The position numbers were made by a program, and so were the translations under genes. A model generated the notes under the pieces. The model was not told where the DNA came from. It saw only the letters and a list, made by a program, of their open reading frames with translations, and made no database searches. This document shows, in pieces, positions 46,509 to 57,800 of a DNA stretch of 64,000 nucleotides. This stretch comes from Nitzschia sp. pyKryTriq1 (taxonomy: Eukaryota > Bacillariophyta > Bacillariophyceae > Bacillariales > Bacillariaceae): NCBI GenBank assembly GCA_956465555.1, contig OY101118.1:992001-1056000 (forward strand), given 5' to 3'. How positions within the stretch are numbered: position 1 is the first letter of the stretch; every line of letters begins with the position of its first letter.

Positions 46509-47085
46509 TTTGAAGTTATTGTTGTTTTTGACGTTGGGAGTAGACTATAATATTATGACGATGGGCAAGCATGGATGGTTGGTCAACGAGAACGACGACG
46601 ACGACCGATTTTTCTTTGGAAAACCGACGGTGGTGTGCTGATGATGGGTCAATTTGTGAGCACCAAAAACTGACTCATCATTTTCCCGCCGCGTCACACG
46701 TAGGATCCACGTAGATTCTCAGTACCAGCAGGTAGTACAGTGCAGTACCTGGTGCCATGTACTCGTGCAGTACCGGTGCAGTACCAGGTATGTACACTAT
46801 CATACCGGTACTTTGGTCAACCCGCTGACGACCGACGCGCCGGAGCGACGATGACGGTGCGGTGCCGGTGCGGTGAAAAAGCAACGATGACGTCATAGAA
46901 TGCAATTTTCAGTCGTGTTATTCGATCCGATCTGGAGGAGGAGTCTCAGTCGTCTACAGTATGATAGATATGTTCTCTCCACGAGTACTCATACATGATA
47001 GTACGGTATTTCCCCTCTAGCTTCTACTAAATATCACCTGAATCGCATTGAAAGTCAAGAGTAAAATCCATTAAAGTTGACTTCT
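46509..47085. other. Intergenic spacer with LHC promoter
   Basis: 577 bp. Next to the LHC start are the TATA-like stretch (about 46543-46556) and a GAC tract at about 46586-46602. Further out, 46720-46815 is packed with TACCGGTA, GGTACTG and CAGTACC words. No gene is seen. Confidence 0.45.
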
Positions 47086-47826
47086 TCATTTATTTAGCTT
47101 CTGGAACCATTCTGGGTTTTCATCAGCGCCGAAAAAATCGTCACTCGTCTCATGTTCCACCGTCTCGGTTTCGTCTTCTTCGTCTTCACCGAGATATTTC
47201 TTGGCCATTGCTTCGAAACGAACAATACGCGCTTGATCCATGGCTGTTTTGTAGGGATCCGGAAACATCATGTCAGCAAGTAGCCATTTTCTGTCCTTGT
47301 CTCCTTTGCGAAGGTAGAACAAATAACGCTTGATATCCTTTTCACGCAGAGGGTAATTGTCTAGACAATCCGACTCTTGAACAAAGTATTCTCTTGCGTA
47401 GGATTGATAGTATTCAGCCCGGGACCGTAATTCATCCACCTTGTCGGGCGGCGGGGCCATTGAAATCATACCACCTGGACCACTGGGCTTCAAAAAGTCT
47501 TCTTCTCGTTTCTCGAATTCCTTGTCGTCAAATGCATTGCCCCATCGGATAACTTTGACCGATCGCAAACACGTACGGTATAGAGCTTTGGTCAGCGAGC
47601 TGGCTTCGTCTAAAATATCTTGTCTCGTCACCTCATTCGGTACATCGTTACCGGTATGTTTTGTGGAGCCGGTTACACTCGACATCATTGACCTGGTCGC
47701 GAGGAATTCCCGTGGTTTTGTAGACATTACACCAGAATGTAGGGGTGCAAAACGGCGTATCAGACCAGAGCATTTGAGCGTTGGAGAAACCATGATTGTT
47801 GTTTTGTGCTTCGTTGCCAAGGGCAC
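47086..47826 (-). CDS. LYR-motif (complex 1 LYR family) protein, probably mitochondrial, 246 aa
   Basis: A single exon. The motif SSLTKALYRTCLRSVKVI (LYR at about residue 82) with a following Phe in EFEKREEDFL defines the LYRM family. These small proteins assist iron-sulfur cluster delivery and respiratory complex assembly through the acyl carrier protein and HSC20. The N-terminal 60 residues are basic, poor in acidic residues and Ser-rich, as in mitochondrial presequences. A methionine at residue 12 (MVSPTLK) is an alternative start. The C-terminal region (RRKGDKDRKWLLADM-like, then an acidic tail ending NPEWFQKLNK) is not typical of a named LYRM, so I cannot assign which complex it serves. 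Confidence 0.75.
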   Translation of the reverse strand: MPLATKHKTTIMVSPTLKCSGLIRRFAPLHSGVMSTKPREFLATRSMMSSVTGSTKHTGNDVPNEVTRQDILDEASSLTKALYRTCLRSVKVIRWGNAFDDKEFEKREEDFLKPSGPGGMISMAPPPDKVDELRSRAEYYQSYAREYFVQESDCLDNYPLREKDIKRYLFYLRKGDKDRKWLLADMMFPDPYKTAMDQARIVRFEAMAKKYLGEDEEDETETVEHETSDDFFGADENPEWFQKLNK

Positions 47827-48120
47827 TTGGCTTAGTCTTGTGACGAAGCAGTGTCAAGAGAGAAGATGTGAATAGAGGAACCGTCGAGCGACAAGACGAG
47901 AGGCGACCGAACGCATACCTGTACCGGTAGGCTGTAGGAATGCTGGCGGCAGGCAGCGGGCAGGAAATGGATCTTTGACTCTTTTGACCAAACCAAAATG
48001 GCGGGAACGGACCAAAAAAAACGTCACCGACGCCATCACAGTTGTTGTGAAGACAACTTCCTTCTCAAATACTCAAATACCTTTCTCAGTTTTACCTATT
48101 CGAAAAAGTCACAAGCTACC

Positions 48121-49185
48121 ATGAAAGTCGCTATTCCTCGCGCCTACCTGGGCACCATGACCTTTGCCTGGTCGTCTCAAACCAGTAGCGTGGTGGACGA
48201 ACCCGTAGCTCTGGAGATGGTCCAACGATTTATCAAATTCAATCAAGCTACTGACGTGGATACTCATCGTGTCGATACAGCACGAGTCTACGCCGGGGGC
48301 AATACAGAACCCATGGTGGGAGCAGTGCTGAAAAAGTTAGATACAGGACTTAATATTTTGGTGGGTACCAAAGCACATCCTTCAGTAAAGCCTGGTTTGT
48401 CGCCTGAAGGAATTCTGGCACAACTCTCGACTTCACTTGATGCCATGGACATGAAATCGCTAGAAGAATACTATCTACACCAGCCTGACACTGAGCACAC
48501 ATTGCTCGAAAGTCTCAAGTGTGCCCATACCCTTGTCGAGCAGGGCAAAGTAAAGACGATTGGGATGAGCAACTATCACGCCAGTGAAATGGCGCGCGCC
48601 TTTGCACTTTGTAAAGAACACAACCTGACACCCCCGACTGTTTATCAGGGTCTCTACAATCCACTTAACCGTTTGGTGGAAGCGGAACTCCTACCAATAT
48701 TGAAAGAGAATGGATGTTCGTTTGTAGCATACAATCCGTTGGCTGCTGGTCTTTTGACAGGAAAGCATCTATCCAAAGACGATGTGGCGCAGGGTCGTTT
48801 CAAGAACAATGAAAACTACTTACCTCGGTTTTATACTGAGGCCAACTTTGAGGCACTCAGCTTGATTCGAACACAATGTGAGACCGATAAGATCTCGATG
48901 GTTGAGGCAACCTATCGATGGCTACTACGTCACTCCGCACTATCGGAGACAGACGGCTTCCTCTTGGGCGCTAGCTCGTTAGCACAGCTAGACCAAAACT
49001 TGGCTGCTTGTATGGCCGCAGCCACCAAAGAAGACTTGTCTTTGAATATGCTATCAGCATTTGATAGAGCATGGGAACTTACCAAAGAGGGTGCATTCCC
49101 GTATTGGCGATCGTATTCCTCGGATATGCCAAACCGTGAAGCGTTGGATCCAGGGGCGTCCTACAATGCGGTCAAGGCAAAATGA
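48121..49185 (+). CDS. Aldo-keto reductase, AKR7 (aflatoxin aldehyde reductase) type, 354 aa
   Basis: A single exon. It is an NADPH-dependent reductase of aldehydes and ketones. Key positions are the catalytic Tyr in DTARVYAGGNTE, Lys in VGTKAHPS and His in YYLHQPD, followed by IGMSNYHASE, TVYQGLYNPLNR and YNPLAAGLLTGKH, the last three typical of AKR7A. The chosen start MKVAIPRAYLGTMTF begins exactly where AKR7 proteins begin. An in-frame ATG at 47998 would add 41 basic residues; these resemble no targeting peptide I recognise and may be 5' leader. The protein ends AKR7-like with PNREALDPGASYNAVKAK. Its stop is 55 bp from the stop of the convergent ADA2 gene. Confidence 0.9.
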   Translation: MKVAIPRAYLGTMTFAWSSQTSSVVDEPVALEMVQRFIKFNQATDVDTHRVDTARVYAGGNTEPMVGAVLKKLDTGLNILVGTKAHPSVKPGLSPEGILAQLSTSLDAMDMKSLEEYYLHQPDTEHTLLESLKCAHTLVEQGKVKTIGMSNYHASEMARAFALCKEHNLTPPTVYQGLYNPLNRLVEAELLPILKENGCSFVAYNPLAAGLLTGKHLSKDDVAQGRFKNNENYLPRFYTEANFEALSLIRTQCETDKISMVEATYRWLLRHSALSETDGFLLGASSLAQLDQNLAACMAAATKEDLSLNMLSAFDRAWELTKEGAFPYWRSYSSDMPNREALDPGASYNAVKAK

Positions 49186-49240
49186 ACAAAAGTTAACATG
49201 AATGAAAAATACCACGTTTACTACCGCTTTACATTCTAGT

Positions 49241-52036
49241 CTAATCTTCTGGTGTTGATGGCGGCGGTGTCACGGTTCGAGCCACGTCTGCCAAGCGGTT
49301 TGATATCCACCCGGCACGGAGCATGAAGTCAACGATATCCCCACGACGTTTCACGTCCAGTTTTACGACCATTCGACGTCCCAATCCTGGCCCGTCCTTT
49401 TCCAGCAAACCCTTTGTCAACGATTCTTGAATGAGCGCTTTCTTAATTTCCAGGTATTGGGTCGGGTATAGTTTCAAGTCCGTGCACAGTTCTGCCTCTC
49501 GGTGCGACAACAGATCGTATCCTCGAGAGCCGGTGATATCAAACTGGTCCTCGTCGTCCTTTTTATCTTCACTGTCCGTTTGCATTTTGCTGTCTTCACT
49601 ATCAGCGGCAGCTGCTTTTTCTTCTACAGATTTTTCTCCTCGCCCCTTGTCTTCTTCGACCTCCATGGCATCCTCCATGTCTACTGCAGGTTTCACGTCA
49701 TCGGCATCGATGGATTTGTCGGCGTCATTGTCACCAGTCTTTGTTTCTTCTGTCGCTTGCGTTTCCTTTTCTCCATCTTGCTGTGGAGGAGTCGGTAGAG
49801 CACTAGCGTTCTTAGTTTTGTCGACTTCTTCTTTATCCTCGGCGCTCGCTGTACTGCCAGTGCGATTTATGCTTCGTCGAACTTTTCGATCAGTGGTTCG
49901 ATAGTTTTTCCATAGCGAGGATTCAACAATATCCGATCCTTGAGTCGACGCAGAGACCAAGTTGGCATGATTGGAGGCCGCCAAGGCAGTCGACACAGTA
50001 GCAGCAGCGGGTGCTATAGACGGCGTGGCCGTGACCCCTGCCGCCGCCAATGCGGCGATATGTTTGGCTTCAGCTTCTTTTTGGAGCTGCGCCACCTTGT
50101 GAAACTGTCGCCGCGATTTATCAAGCTCGTACTTTTCGGCATCCGCCAAGGATCGAATTCCTATACGACGATACATTTGCAATTTGGCAATCTCCTTGCG
50201 CAGTCGCTTGGCTTTGATGATATCGTCAATGAATTGTTTGTGTTCCTGGGGAGTGTGAAAGCGTTCAAACAATCGCATGCGGTGTCGCAAATCGCGTTCA
50301 TCCTGAGGCAAGTCTTGTTCATTCTTGATATAATTGCGGTAGTCGTAGAGTTTGCGACTGAGAATGAATTGTCGACGTTTTTCTCGCTCGTTTTGTTTTT
50401 GATAGTAAATTTGCAAGACTTGAATTTTGAGTTGTTTTTCTTGTTCACTATCCGTCTCGAGGAACTCCATATCGGCTAGTGCCTGTTCTGCATCATTTTC
50501 ATGTTCAATATCAAAATCCCCACGGCGAGGCATGAACCCAACCAATTCCGCCCCAGGCAACGTGGTGCAATCTTCAGGGTGAGGTGGCAATACCGTCGGA
50601 GCACCGATCTTTTCCTGCTGTCCTTTCTCGATCCATTCTTGACGAATCTTATTGGCTTCTTCTTTGGAGGATGCCGCCGCTATGAGCTTGACAAATATCA
50701 GTTCATTCTTCATGGATAAATCCCGAGCGACTTCTTGTCCCATTTCTACGCCTTCAACGGGTGGTAAATACGGATCGGGCCACAAATCTTTGGTACCTGG
50801 CAACGTTTCTGTCGGCACCACCTTGAATCGCTTGCGACGCCCAGCAACTGCCGACGAATTACTGACGTTGCTGGGCAATCTCGATAGTTGACGTCTCTTG
50901 CTCGACCGGACTGACTCGTCCTCCCAGTCTTCCATGCCCTCTGCGTCGTTTGTATTACCTTCCACCCCTTGATTGTAGTTGGAAGCTGTATCTTCGTCAT
51001 TCATATTCTCCCCAACAATGGTGTACTGAGGCAAAATATGTCCGTATCGACCCAGGAAGTCATCAAAGTATCGTTCCATGCACCGTTTGGGAGTCTTCCC
51101 GGCCGATCCATTTCCACCGATGGCATCTGAAATATCGGTCCAATTTCCGAGCCCATGTGTCTTGATAGCGTCCAAGAGTCTCAAATCTTCTTCCGCCGTC
51201 CAAATACTCTTGGGGTCATCACTTACAATCCAGCGATATTCGGAAGCTTTGTCGTCTTCCATTGGGGAGGAGGATTCCTCCGGCTTTTCAGAGGATACAT
51301 CCCCGGTGCCAGGCGCCTCCAACACTTCGTCGGTCTCTTCGTCACCCTTGACAGAAGATGTGGTGGAAGCAGCCGCCGCCCCCCAAGCTGCTGCTGGCAC
51401 TTTCAAAACGCTCCTCGCCGATCCAAATACCGGATACCGCGTACTATCACACACCCGATATCCATGCGTATCATCGTGATTGGCATTTGACAAGCCCGCC
51501 ACCATGGTTGAGACAATGCCATCTGCGGTCAACTCGGAATGCGCCGTCGCTGCCGCCTTGAGTCGAGCAATGGCAGCCGCATGATCCGTGGTGGCAAAAC
51601 AATCCAAACACAAATCAAAGTCATTGCATATGGCGCAGCGGATCCGCGGCAATTGCGAAATATCTGAATGGCAATAATCACATTCATAGATGCCACGGCG
51701 TTTTTCACTGGTCAACACCAAGGTATCTTCTGCAGCAGTGTCGGCAGTGTCTTCTTTTTTCTCCTCTTCCTTTGCTGGTTCTTCGTCGTCTTTTGGAGAA
51801 TCCTCGTCCGTCTTGGGAATATCCTTGTCGGCCGCCTCCTCGGAGAGTTTTTCTTCGGCTTGGGCGGCAGCGGAAGAGTCATCAGCCTTCTTATCGTTGG
51901 AGGCGGATGCATCTGCTGCTGCTGCCGCCGCCTCTTCCTCGTCCTTGGGTGCGTTGTTGCTGGTATTTGTAGTGGGAGCTACCGGAGTGTTGCGCCCACT
52001 GCCCTGCTTTCCCTTGCGACGTTTGCTCCACGCCAT
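49241..52036 (-). CDS. ADA2: Transcriptional adaptor Ada2 (ZZ-SANT-SWIRM), 931 aa
   Basis: A single exon. Ada2 links and stimulates the Gcn5 acetyltransferase in SAGA-type complexes. Domains in order: a ZZ zinc finger (CDYCHSDISQLPRIRCAICN, then DLCLDCF, about residues 118-150), a SANT domain (WTAEEDLRLLDAIKTHGLGN through CMERYFDDFLGRYGHILP, about 285-340), a conserved central helical part (EHENDAEQALADMEF, LYDYRNYIKNEQDLPQDERD) and a C-terminal SWIRM domain (LLSHREAELCTDLKLYPTQY through FMLRAGWIS). Yeast Ada2 is 434 residues; the excess is acidic, Ala- and Lys-rich linkers at the N-terminus, after the ZZ domain and before SWIRM. The gene is a physical companion of Tra1, another SAGA subunit, 21 kb away. 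Confidence 0.95.
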   Translation of the reverse strand: MAWSKRRKGKQGSGRNTPVAPTTNTSNNAPKDEEEAAAAAADASASNDKKADDSSAAAQAEEKLSEEAADKDIPKTDEDSPKDDEEPAKEEEKKEDTADTAAEDTLVLTSEKRRGIYECDYCHSDISQLPRIRCAICNDFDLCLDCFATTDHAAAIARLKAAATAHSELTADGIVSTMVAGLSNANHDDTHGYRVCDSTRYPVFGSARSVLKVPAAAWGAAAASTTSSVKGDEETDEVLEAPGTGDVSSEKPEESSSPMEDDKASEYRWIVSDDPKSIWTAEEDLRLLDAIKTHGLGNWTDISDAIGGNGSAGKTPKRCMERYFDDFLGRYGHILPQYTIVGENMNDEDTASNYNQGVEGNTNDAEGMEDWEDESVRSSKRRQLSRLPSNVSNSSAVAGRRKRFKVVPTETLPGTKDLWPDPYLPPVEGVEMGQEVARDLSMKNELIFVKLIAAASSKEEANKIRQEWIEKGQQEKIGAPTVLPPHPEDCTTLPGAELVGFMPRRGDFDIEHENDAEQALADMEFLETDSEQEKQLKIQVLQIYYQKQNEREKRRQFILSRKLYDYRNYIKNEQDLPQDERDLRHRMRLFERFHTPQEHKQFIDDIIKAKRLRKEIAKLQMYRRIGIRSLADAEKYELDKSRRQFHKVAQLQKEAEAKHIAALAAAGVTATPSIAPAAATVSTALAASNHANLVSASTQGSDIVESSLWKNYRTTDRKVRRSINRTGSTASAEDKEEVDKTKNASALPTPPQQDGEKETQATEETKTGDNDADKSIDADDVKPAVDMEDAMEVEEDKGRGEKSVEEKAAAADSEDSKMQTDSEDKKDDEDQFDITGSRGYDLLSHREAELCTDLKLYPTQYLEIKKALIQESLTKGLLEKDGPGLGRRMVVKLDVKRRGDIVDFMLRAGWISNRLADVARTVTPPPSTPED

Positions 52037-52593
52037 GCTTGCTTGATGGCTTGCTTCGTTCGTTCCTTAGATCGTTCGTTTGCTTGCTTGTGAACTGCGA
52101 ACATGTACAGTATTAGTATTGAATGGTATTGATGCAATGCATTGACGACACCCGACACCTCTCTCGATGGTTGCAGTGTGCCTTGTGCTACCGCGTACAG
52201 TAATTGCTACCGGTACTGTACCGGTACGAGTACCGGTACAGTGTACGTGTACTCGTACAGTCTAATAGCGAGGATCGCGAGGTTGCGGGCGCGGTGCTTT
52301 GATCTTGTCTACTCCGTACAAGTACGTGTAGTCTACTGCCCTCGGTACATCGCCTATCAGACCATGCTCAGACGACTTCGAGTACACGAGACATCGCAGG
52401 GCTCTGCGCCGCGCGTCGGCCGCAAATCATTATTTGCTTGAGCGTGCGCGGCGGCATGATTCAACTTCAGGAGTCCAACGAGTCAATCTTAGGGTCGATA
52501 CTCTACATACTACTACCCTCACTCATGGTACAGGACAAGTTCATACTACTACTCTACTAGAGAGTTCTCTACTACTACTCTCCATCTCTATAC

Positions 52594-52653
<60 letters not shown>

Positions 52654-53464
52654 AGAGAAAGAGAGAGAAAGAGAGAGACAGAGAGAGACAGAGAGAGACA
52701 GAGAGAGACAGAGAGAGACAGAGAGAGACAGAGAGAGACAGAGAGAGACAGAGAGAGACAGAGAGAGACAGAGAGAGACAGAGAGAGACAGAGAGAGCAA
52801 GACACGCAACAGACTACTCAAACTATTGAGGGGTTCTGTTCTTGGAGGGCTGTCCACATTACGTTTACTCTACTAGCTTCGTAGTCATTTTTCTTCATTT
52901 GACGAAAGTGAGCTTTGTTGCTGTGCACTCGAAGTTCGTACGACAGTACAGAAACAGCAACAACGACCGTCGTACATACAGACAGTTCGTACGAAGTTGT
53001 TCACCAAGATCCTCGCCAAAACCATTCATGGTTCGGTTTCTGATAGTTAGTACTACCAGGGTATTAATGATTATTTTTCGCAGAAGATAAACATGCTTGG
53101 AACAAAATAGTGTAGATTGGATCCCGAGAGAGTGAGCGACTACAGTGTATGCTCCCGTCAGCATGGCTGCCCTTACTCCTCTGGTCCCATCGTACGGTAC
53201 GAGTATTCTGGCAAAACAACTACCGGAAATACAGGCTAGCAAGCAAGAGACACGCTGTTGTCAATTTAAATCTTGATTTTGATGTCTTTGTTATCTCCAT
53301 GTACTCCGTTGATACTCGTACTTGGTATTAATACATAATGTACCAGTCGGTCGAAAATCCGAAATTTGAAGTAGTTCTCTGCCAGCACCGTCGTATCTCG
53401 ACGATGGTCTGCTCTTCTCTGCTGTACCAGTACTTGTATACCGGTAGCACCGGTACGTATGTAC
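52037..53464. other. Intergenic region with palindromes and GA-rich satellite
   Basis: 1.4 kb between ADA2 and ETFB. It contains three TACCGGTA copies within 31 bp (52208-52238), the GA/decamer repeat at 52595-52798 and two ACCGGTA sites near 53438-53456. Open frames over the GA repeat are products of its composition. Confidence 0.55.
52595..52798 (+). repeat. GA microsatellite passing into 12 copies of a 10-mer
   Basis: A pure AG/GA run of about 55 bp (52595-52649) is followed by two GAGAGAGAAA-type units, then 12 successive copies of GAGAGAGACA (about 52671-52790). The order suggests the 10-mer arose from the dinucleotide run and then expanded. The plus strand is nearly pure purine, so triplex or slipped structures are possible. 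Confidence 0.95.
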
Positions 53465-54229
53465 TTACGCAATAACACCGGCTTCGTTGCGAAGCTTGTC
53501 GAGCAATTGATCCACACTGTCCACCATGATTCCTTCCTTTCGAGGTGGTGGCTCAAAGACTTCCACCACTTCGTTGTGGGGCGCCAAATCGACGCCCATA
53601 TCTGCCGCCACCAGAGTATCCACCTTTTTCTTTTTTGCTTTCATAATGTTTGGTAATGTGGCATAACGAGGCTCATTCAATCGCAAATCACAAGTGACGA
53701 CTGCGGGCAACGAAGGAATCTCGATGGTTTCGGTTCCCGAATCGGTCTCGCGTTCGACGGTAATTCCTTTGCCGTCACATTCCACATTGGCTGCAAAAGT
53801 CACTTGAGGCCAGCCCAAAAAGCCCGCCAACATAGGACCCGTTTGTCCACAATCCGAATCGATTCCTTGCTTACCCAGCAACACTAGATCAGATCCTTCT
53901 TGTTCGACTACCTTCTGAAAGAGCTGTGCAATGGCGTAGGGTTGCAATTCCATATAATCGGTACGCATATCCGTTTGCACATGAATGGCGCGGTCACATC
54001 CCATGGCAAGGGCGGTCCGCAAGGTTTCTGTACATTGCTTCGGTCCGATCGACACGGCAACGACTTCCTTGGCAGCCTTGGACTCTTTGAGTCGGACGGC
54101 CTCTTCGACGGCAATTTCACAAAAGGGATTCATGGACATTTTCACATTGGCCAAGTCGACGGCCTTGTTTTGGACACGGACCTTGACGGCGTAGTCCACC
54201 ACGCGTTTGACTCCTACTAGAACCTTCAT
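53465..54229 (-). CDS. ETFB: Electron transfer flavoprotein beta subunit, 254 aa
   Basis: A single exon of the family's usual length (human 255). ETF-beta pairs with ETF-alpha and passes electrons from mitochondrial acyl-CoA dehydrogenases to ETF-QO. Conserved parts are the start [55 protein letters not shown] (AMP and FAD-proximal region) and the signature block [21 protein letters not shown] with KAKKKKVDT. No clear presequence is present; many ETF-beta proteins lack one. The gene is divergent from the ERCC6L2-like gene, with a 625 bp spacer. Confidence 0.97.
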   Translation of the reverse strand: MKVLVGVKRVVDYAVKVRVQNKAVDLANVKMSMNPFCEIAVEEAVRLKESKAAKEVVAVSIGPKQCTETLRTALAMGCDRAIHVQTDMRTDYMELQPYAIAQLFQKVVEQEGSDLVLLGKQGIDSDCGQTGPMLAGFLGWPQVTFAANVECDGKGITVERETDSGTETIEIPSLPAVVTCDLRLNEPRYATLPNIMKAKKKKVDTLVAADMGVDLAPHNEVVEVFEPPPRKEGIMVDSVDQLLDKLRNEAGVIA

Positions 54230-54854
54230 AATAATAATAATTTGAATGAATGAGATATTTTGAAAGATGCTGTTATTCTTCTTCTTGAAGATAGACTTGT
54301 GGGTGGGCGGGGATTTGGTGTCGAGAAAGGAGTTGTCTTGTCGGCGGAACGCTTTTGGTCGTCGGCGGTTGTTCTCATCGTGTCAATCAAAAAATCTTCT
54401 TCGCTTGCATTTGATGCCGGCCGGCCGCTGGCCGCTGGTTGTCGCGTTGAGGGCCGGCGGCGGCGAAGGCGCGTCATTTTCGACGGCGTTTGTCCGTTCC
54501 ACATGATGTGTCACACGAATTCAATACTGGTGTCAACCTCCACGAACAAAAATGGAAACTGTAATTTACCCGTAATCGACTTGCTCGAATTGGATGACAG
54601 AACGGGAACAACAAAATTTCGAGCCAAACGGCGGCAACGCTCGAAACTTCGCGTAGAAACACGCTGAACGCTTGCGCTGAAGCAAGACATGCTCTTCAGA
54701 AACATCTAATCATACTTGTACTCTGTCTCAAGTCTCAACTCAATGGCAACTACCCTAGAGCGCTGCACTAGAAATATATGATTACTGACCCTTACTTGGA
54801 GACGACGACGACGACGACGAAAACTGACTCACTCCATAGTCTACTTGTACGACC
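54230..54854. promoter_or_regulatory. Divergent promoter region, ETFB / ERCC6L2-like
   Basis: 625 bp between divergent start codons. GC-rich GGCCGGCCGCTGGCCGC lies near 54419, and a GAC/ACG trinucleotide tract at about 54803-54822 lies just before the downstream ATG. Short open frames here show no motifs. Confidence 0.4.
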
Positions 54855-57800
54855 ATGAGCTGGAAACTTCAGCACCGGTTGAAGCGCCGGCAAAAGCTGA
54901 GTGAAAAAGAAGAACGGAGACGACAAAGATTGGAGAAATTTTCAAACCACACTGACGTGGAAGACATTTTGAATGCAGCCAAAAAGGGAGAAGAAGAAGA
55001 GGAGGAGGAGGAGGAGTCCTCGTCCGATAAGAAAGTATCCTGGGGTAAGGATAATTCTCAATCCTCGTCCAGCTCCAACAATCACCACAATGATCGCAAC
55101 TTCATCAGCCACAACTCTCCGCCCTCTTCGACGTGGCAAGCGAGCAATAGTAGTCCACGAATCTCCACGACCCCCAGCAAGAAGCGTCCGCGTGTCTGGG
55201 AGAGCCCCTCTTCCTTGACGAAACATAAAAAGATTGACCCCAAGTGGCTCGATGATTCTACTAGCGCTTCTCCTACTGCGAAAGCATCCAAGTCCTTTTC
55301 CAGCGGTGGCTCTTCTTCGTTTCGAAAGCAGCGTCTTTCGTTGAGCAGTTACTCGGATGATAATGAACGCGAGGAGCGGGAAACTCGCAAACAACCAGCA
55401 ACTGCGGTGTTACCACAGAAACAGTCGGCAAGAGGTGCGGCTGCGGCTGCTGCTCTTGCCGACGACTCGGATGATGATTCGTTTGGAGACGCGATAATAT
55501 TCCGGGAGCTCGGAGAGAAATTTGCCAAGAAGAACAAATCACAATCACAATCCAGCACCGGTGACAACAATGACGACGACGACAACAACAACAACAACGC
55601 GTCAGGAAAGAACAAGTCACCAATGTCCAGCCAGTCAAGTACGACAAGAATAAAACACACACCGACGTTGGAAGACACAGTCAACGAATTCACCCCCACG
55701 CAGGAGGACAGTATTCAAGATGATGACGACGACGAAAACGGCAACTCGTCCAAAGCGGCGTCCAAGAGTTCTGTGGCTCGTCGTCCTCGTGTTGCGACTA
55801 GTCAAGAAGCTGTTGGCTGGTCTTCGAACGAGGAGGAGCTCCAAGCTGTCGCAGAGAAACTGGGTAGCCCGGCTGGAAGAAAGGAGGAGGGGACGCGCAT
55901 CCCTCACAATCCAATCGCACTGGAACGAGCGGCTCGCGCACAGGTGCTGATGGCACCCGCTCAGGTGGCAAGTCGTGGTGACGGTAATGATTTGTGGTCG
56001 GACAGTGAGCCCGGGGAGGATGAATTGCAAGAAGAAGAAACGCCTTCCCCGAAAAGAAAAGGGAAACGAAAATCAAAAGAATCCGGTGGCAAGCCTTCGC
56101 GTTCTGATCCCAAACCCAAGAAACCGAGTAGTGGGTCAGCAAGCAGGGTATTCTGGGAAGACAGCACTTTTGACTTGCCTCATGGCCGCCAAAATCAATT
56201 GCTGGGGGAAGAAGAATTGGAGAAACAACTTCATCCAATCCTGGACAAGCCAAAGTTTGGACCGTTTGAACTCAAGCCTCTAGTGATGGAGCACCAAGAT
56301 AACAAGGGAAATCAACATCGGCATCAAGTCCCGGCTGCACTCAATCGGTATCTAGCACCTTTTCAACAAGATGGAGTCAAGTTCATGCACAAATGCATGG
56401 TGAACAACATGGGATGCGTGTAAGTAAAGAAGAGAAACGGGTGGTGGTGGTGGTGGTGGGGGCTCGTTGAAAAACCTGATAGTTGTCGCTCACCGACTTT
56501 TGCTGTTGGCGTTGGCGTTGCTACAAATGGGTGTAGTTTGGGAGACGATATGGGATGCGGGAAGACTGTCCAGGCCATGAGCCTTTTGTCAGCGCTTTTC
56601 GAGAAGACGGGGACTGGACTGGATGCCCGAAAGATTGAAAAGCGACAGGACAAAATCAAGACCCTGCTACAGCAGCGAAAATGCGAAGAAGATGAAGCTC
56701 TCATGCAGGGGCGACTTTTCGATATATCCAAGTCAAAGGCCCTCAACACTAAAGAGATCCAGGAGCTAGAGTTATCAGAACGTTGGTGGCCCGTTTTGAT
56801 TGTCGTACCGTCGACTGTTCTGGACAACTGGAAGAGAGAAATTGCTGAATTCACTCACTTTTCGGTTGCCTGCTACTGTAGTGGCAGTAACAGAGAAAAT
56901 GCCTTGAAACAAGTGGCTTGTGGGATGGCCGAAATTATGCTCACGGCACATTCAATGCTCCAACAGGCCGCAGACTTTCGCGAGATCAACGGGGCTCAAG
57001 TGAAGTGGAAGCTTGTCATTATTGATGAGTTTCATAAATTCAAGGTATGCAGCGGTCTCGGTGCACTTTTTGTTATTTTCTTGTTCGCTCCCTTTGTCAT
57101 CGACTCATGCCGTCCTTTGACTTTACATGCAGTCGGAATCAAGTAAATGGGCCCAGAATCTTCGCGCTATAAAATCCCTGCATCGGAATTTGGTTCTCGG
57201 CATGACCGGAACACTCATGCAGAACAACCACGCGGAGTTATGGAATTTGATCGATCTGGTTGAGACAGACTACCTTGGTGACTACAACACGTTCAAGTCG
57301 TATTACGAGCTACCGATCAAACATGGCAGGTAAGAAATTTTCAACTTGTGTGCGCTAAACTTTGGACAGAATGATATCTCAACCCTTCCGCTTTCCACAG
57401 ATCAAAGACCGCTTCCGCTGCACTGGTCGCGGAAAGCAAGAGAAAGGCCTTCGAGCTGCAGCAGAAACTGGGGACTCTTCTCATTGAACGGAAGAAGGAA
57501 CACGTTCTCAAGGACTTTCTTCCAGACAAGAACGAAAAGGCCGTCATGTGCGAGTTGTCGCCTCTCCAAAAGCAAGTCTATCAGCACCTACTGACGCTGC
57601 CTGATTTTGATTTAGTGAGAAAGGCGAATAGTCCATGCGACTGTGGGGTAAATTCTGGCTTCTTTCAGCGTGTTCATCGCCTCAAAACACGTGCCGAACG
57701 TGTCGCATTTTACCGCCAAAACAAAGACTCCATCGTCGTGAGGCGCGAATGTTGTTACATGTATCCGCAAAATCCACGTTACGTAGAGGGGGGAGATGAG

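Noticed and set aside
52434-52829. Arg/Glu repeat protein (and Ser/Leu repeats on the minus strand)
   Set aside because: These are translations of the GA satellite, not genes.
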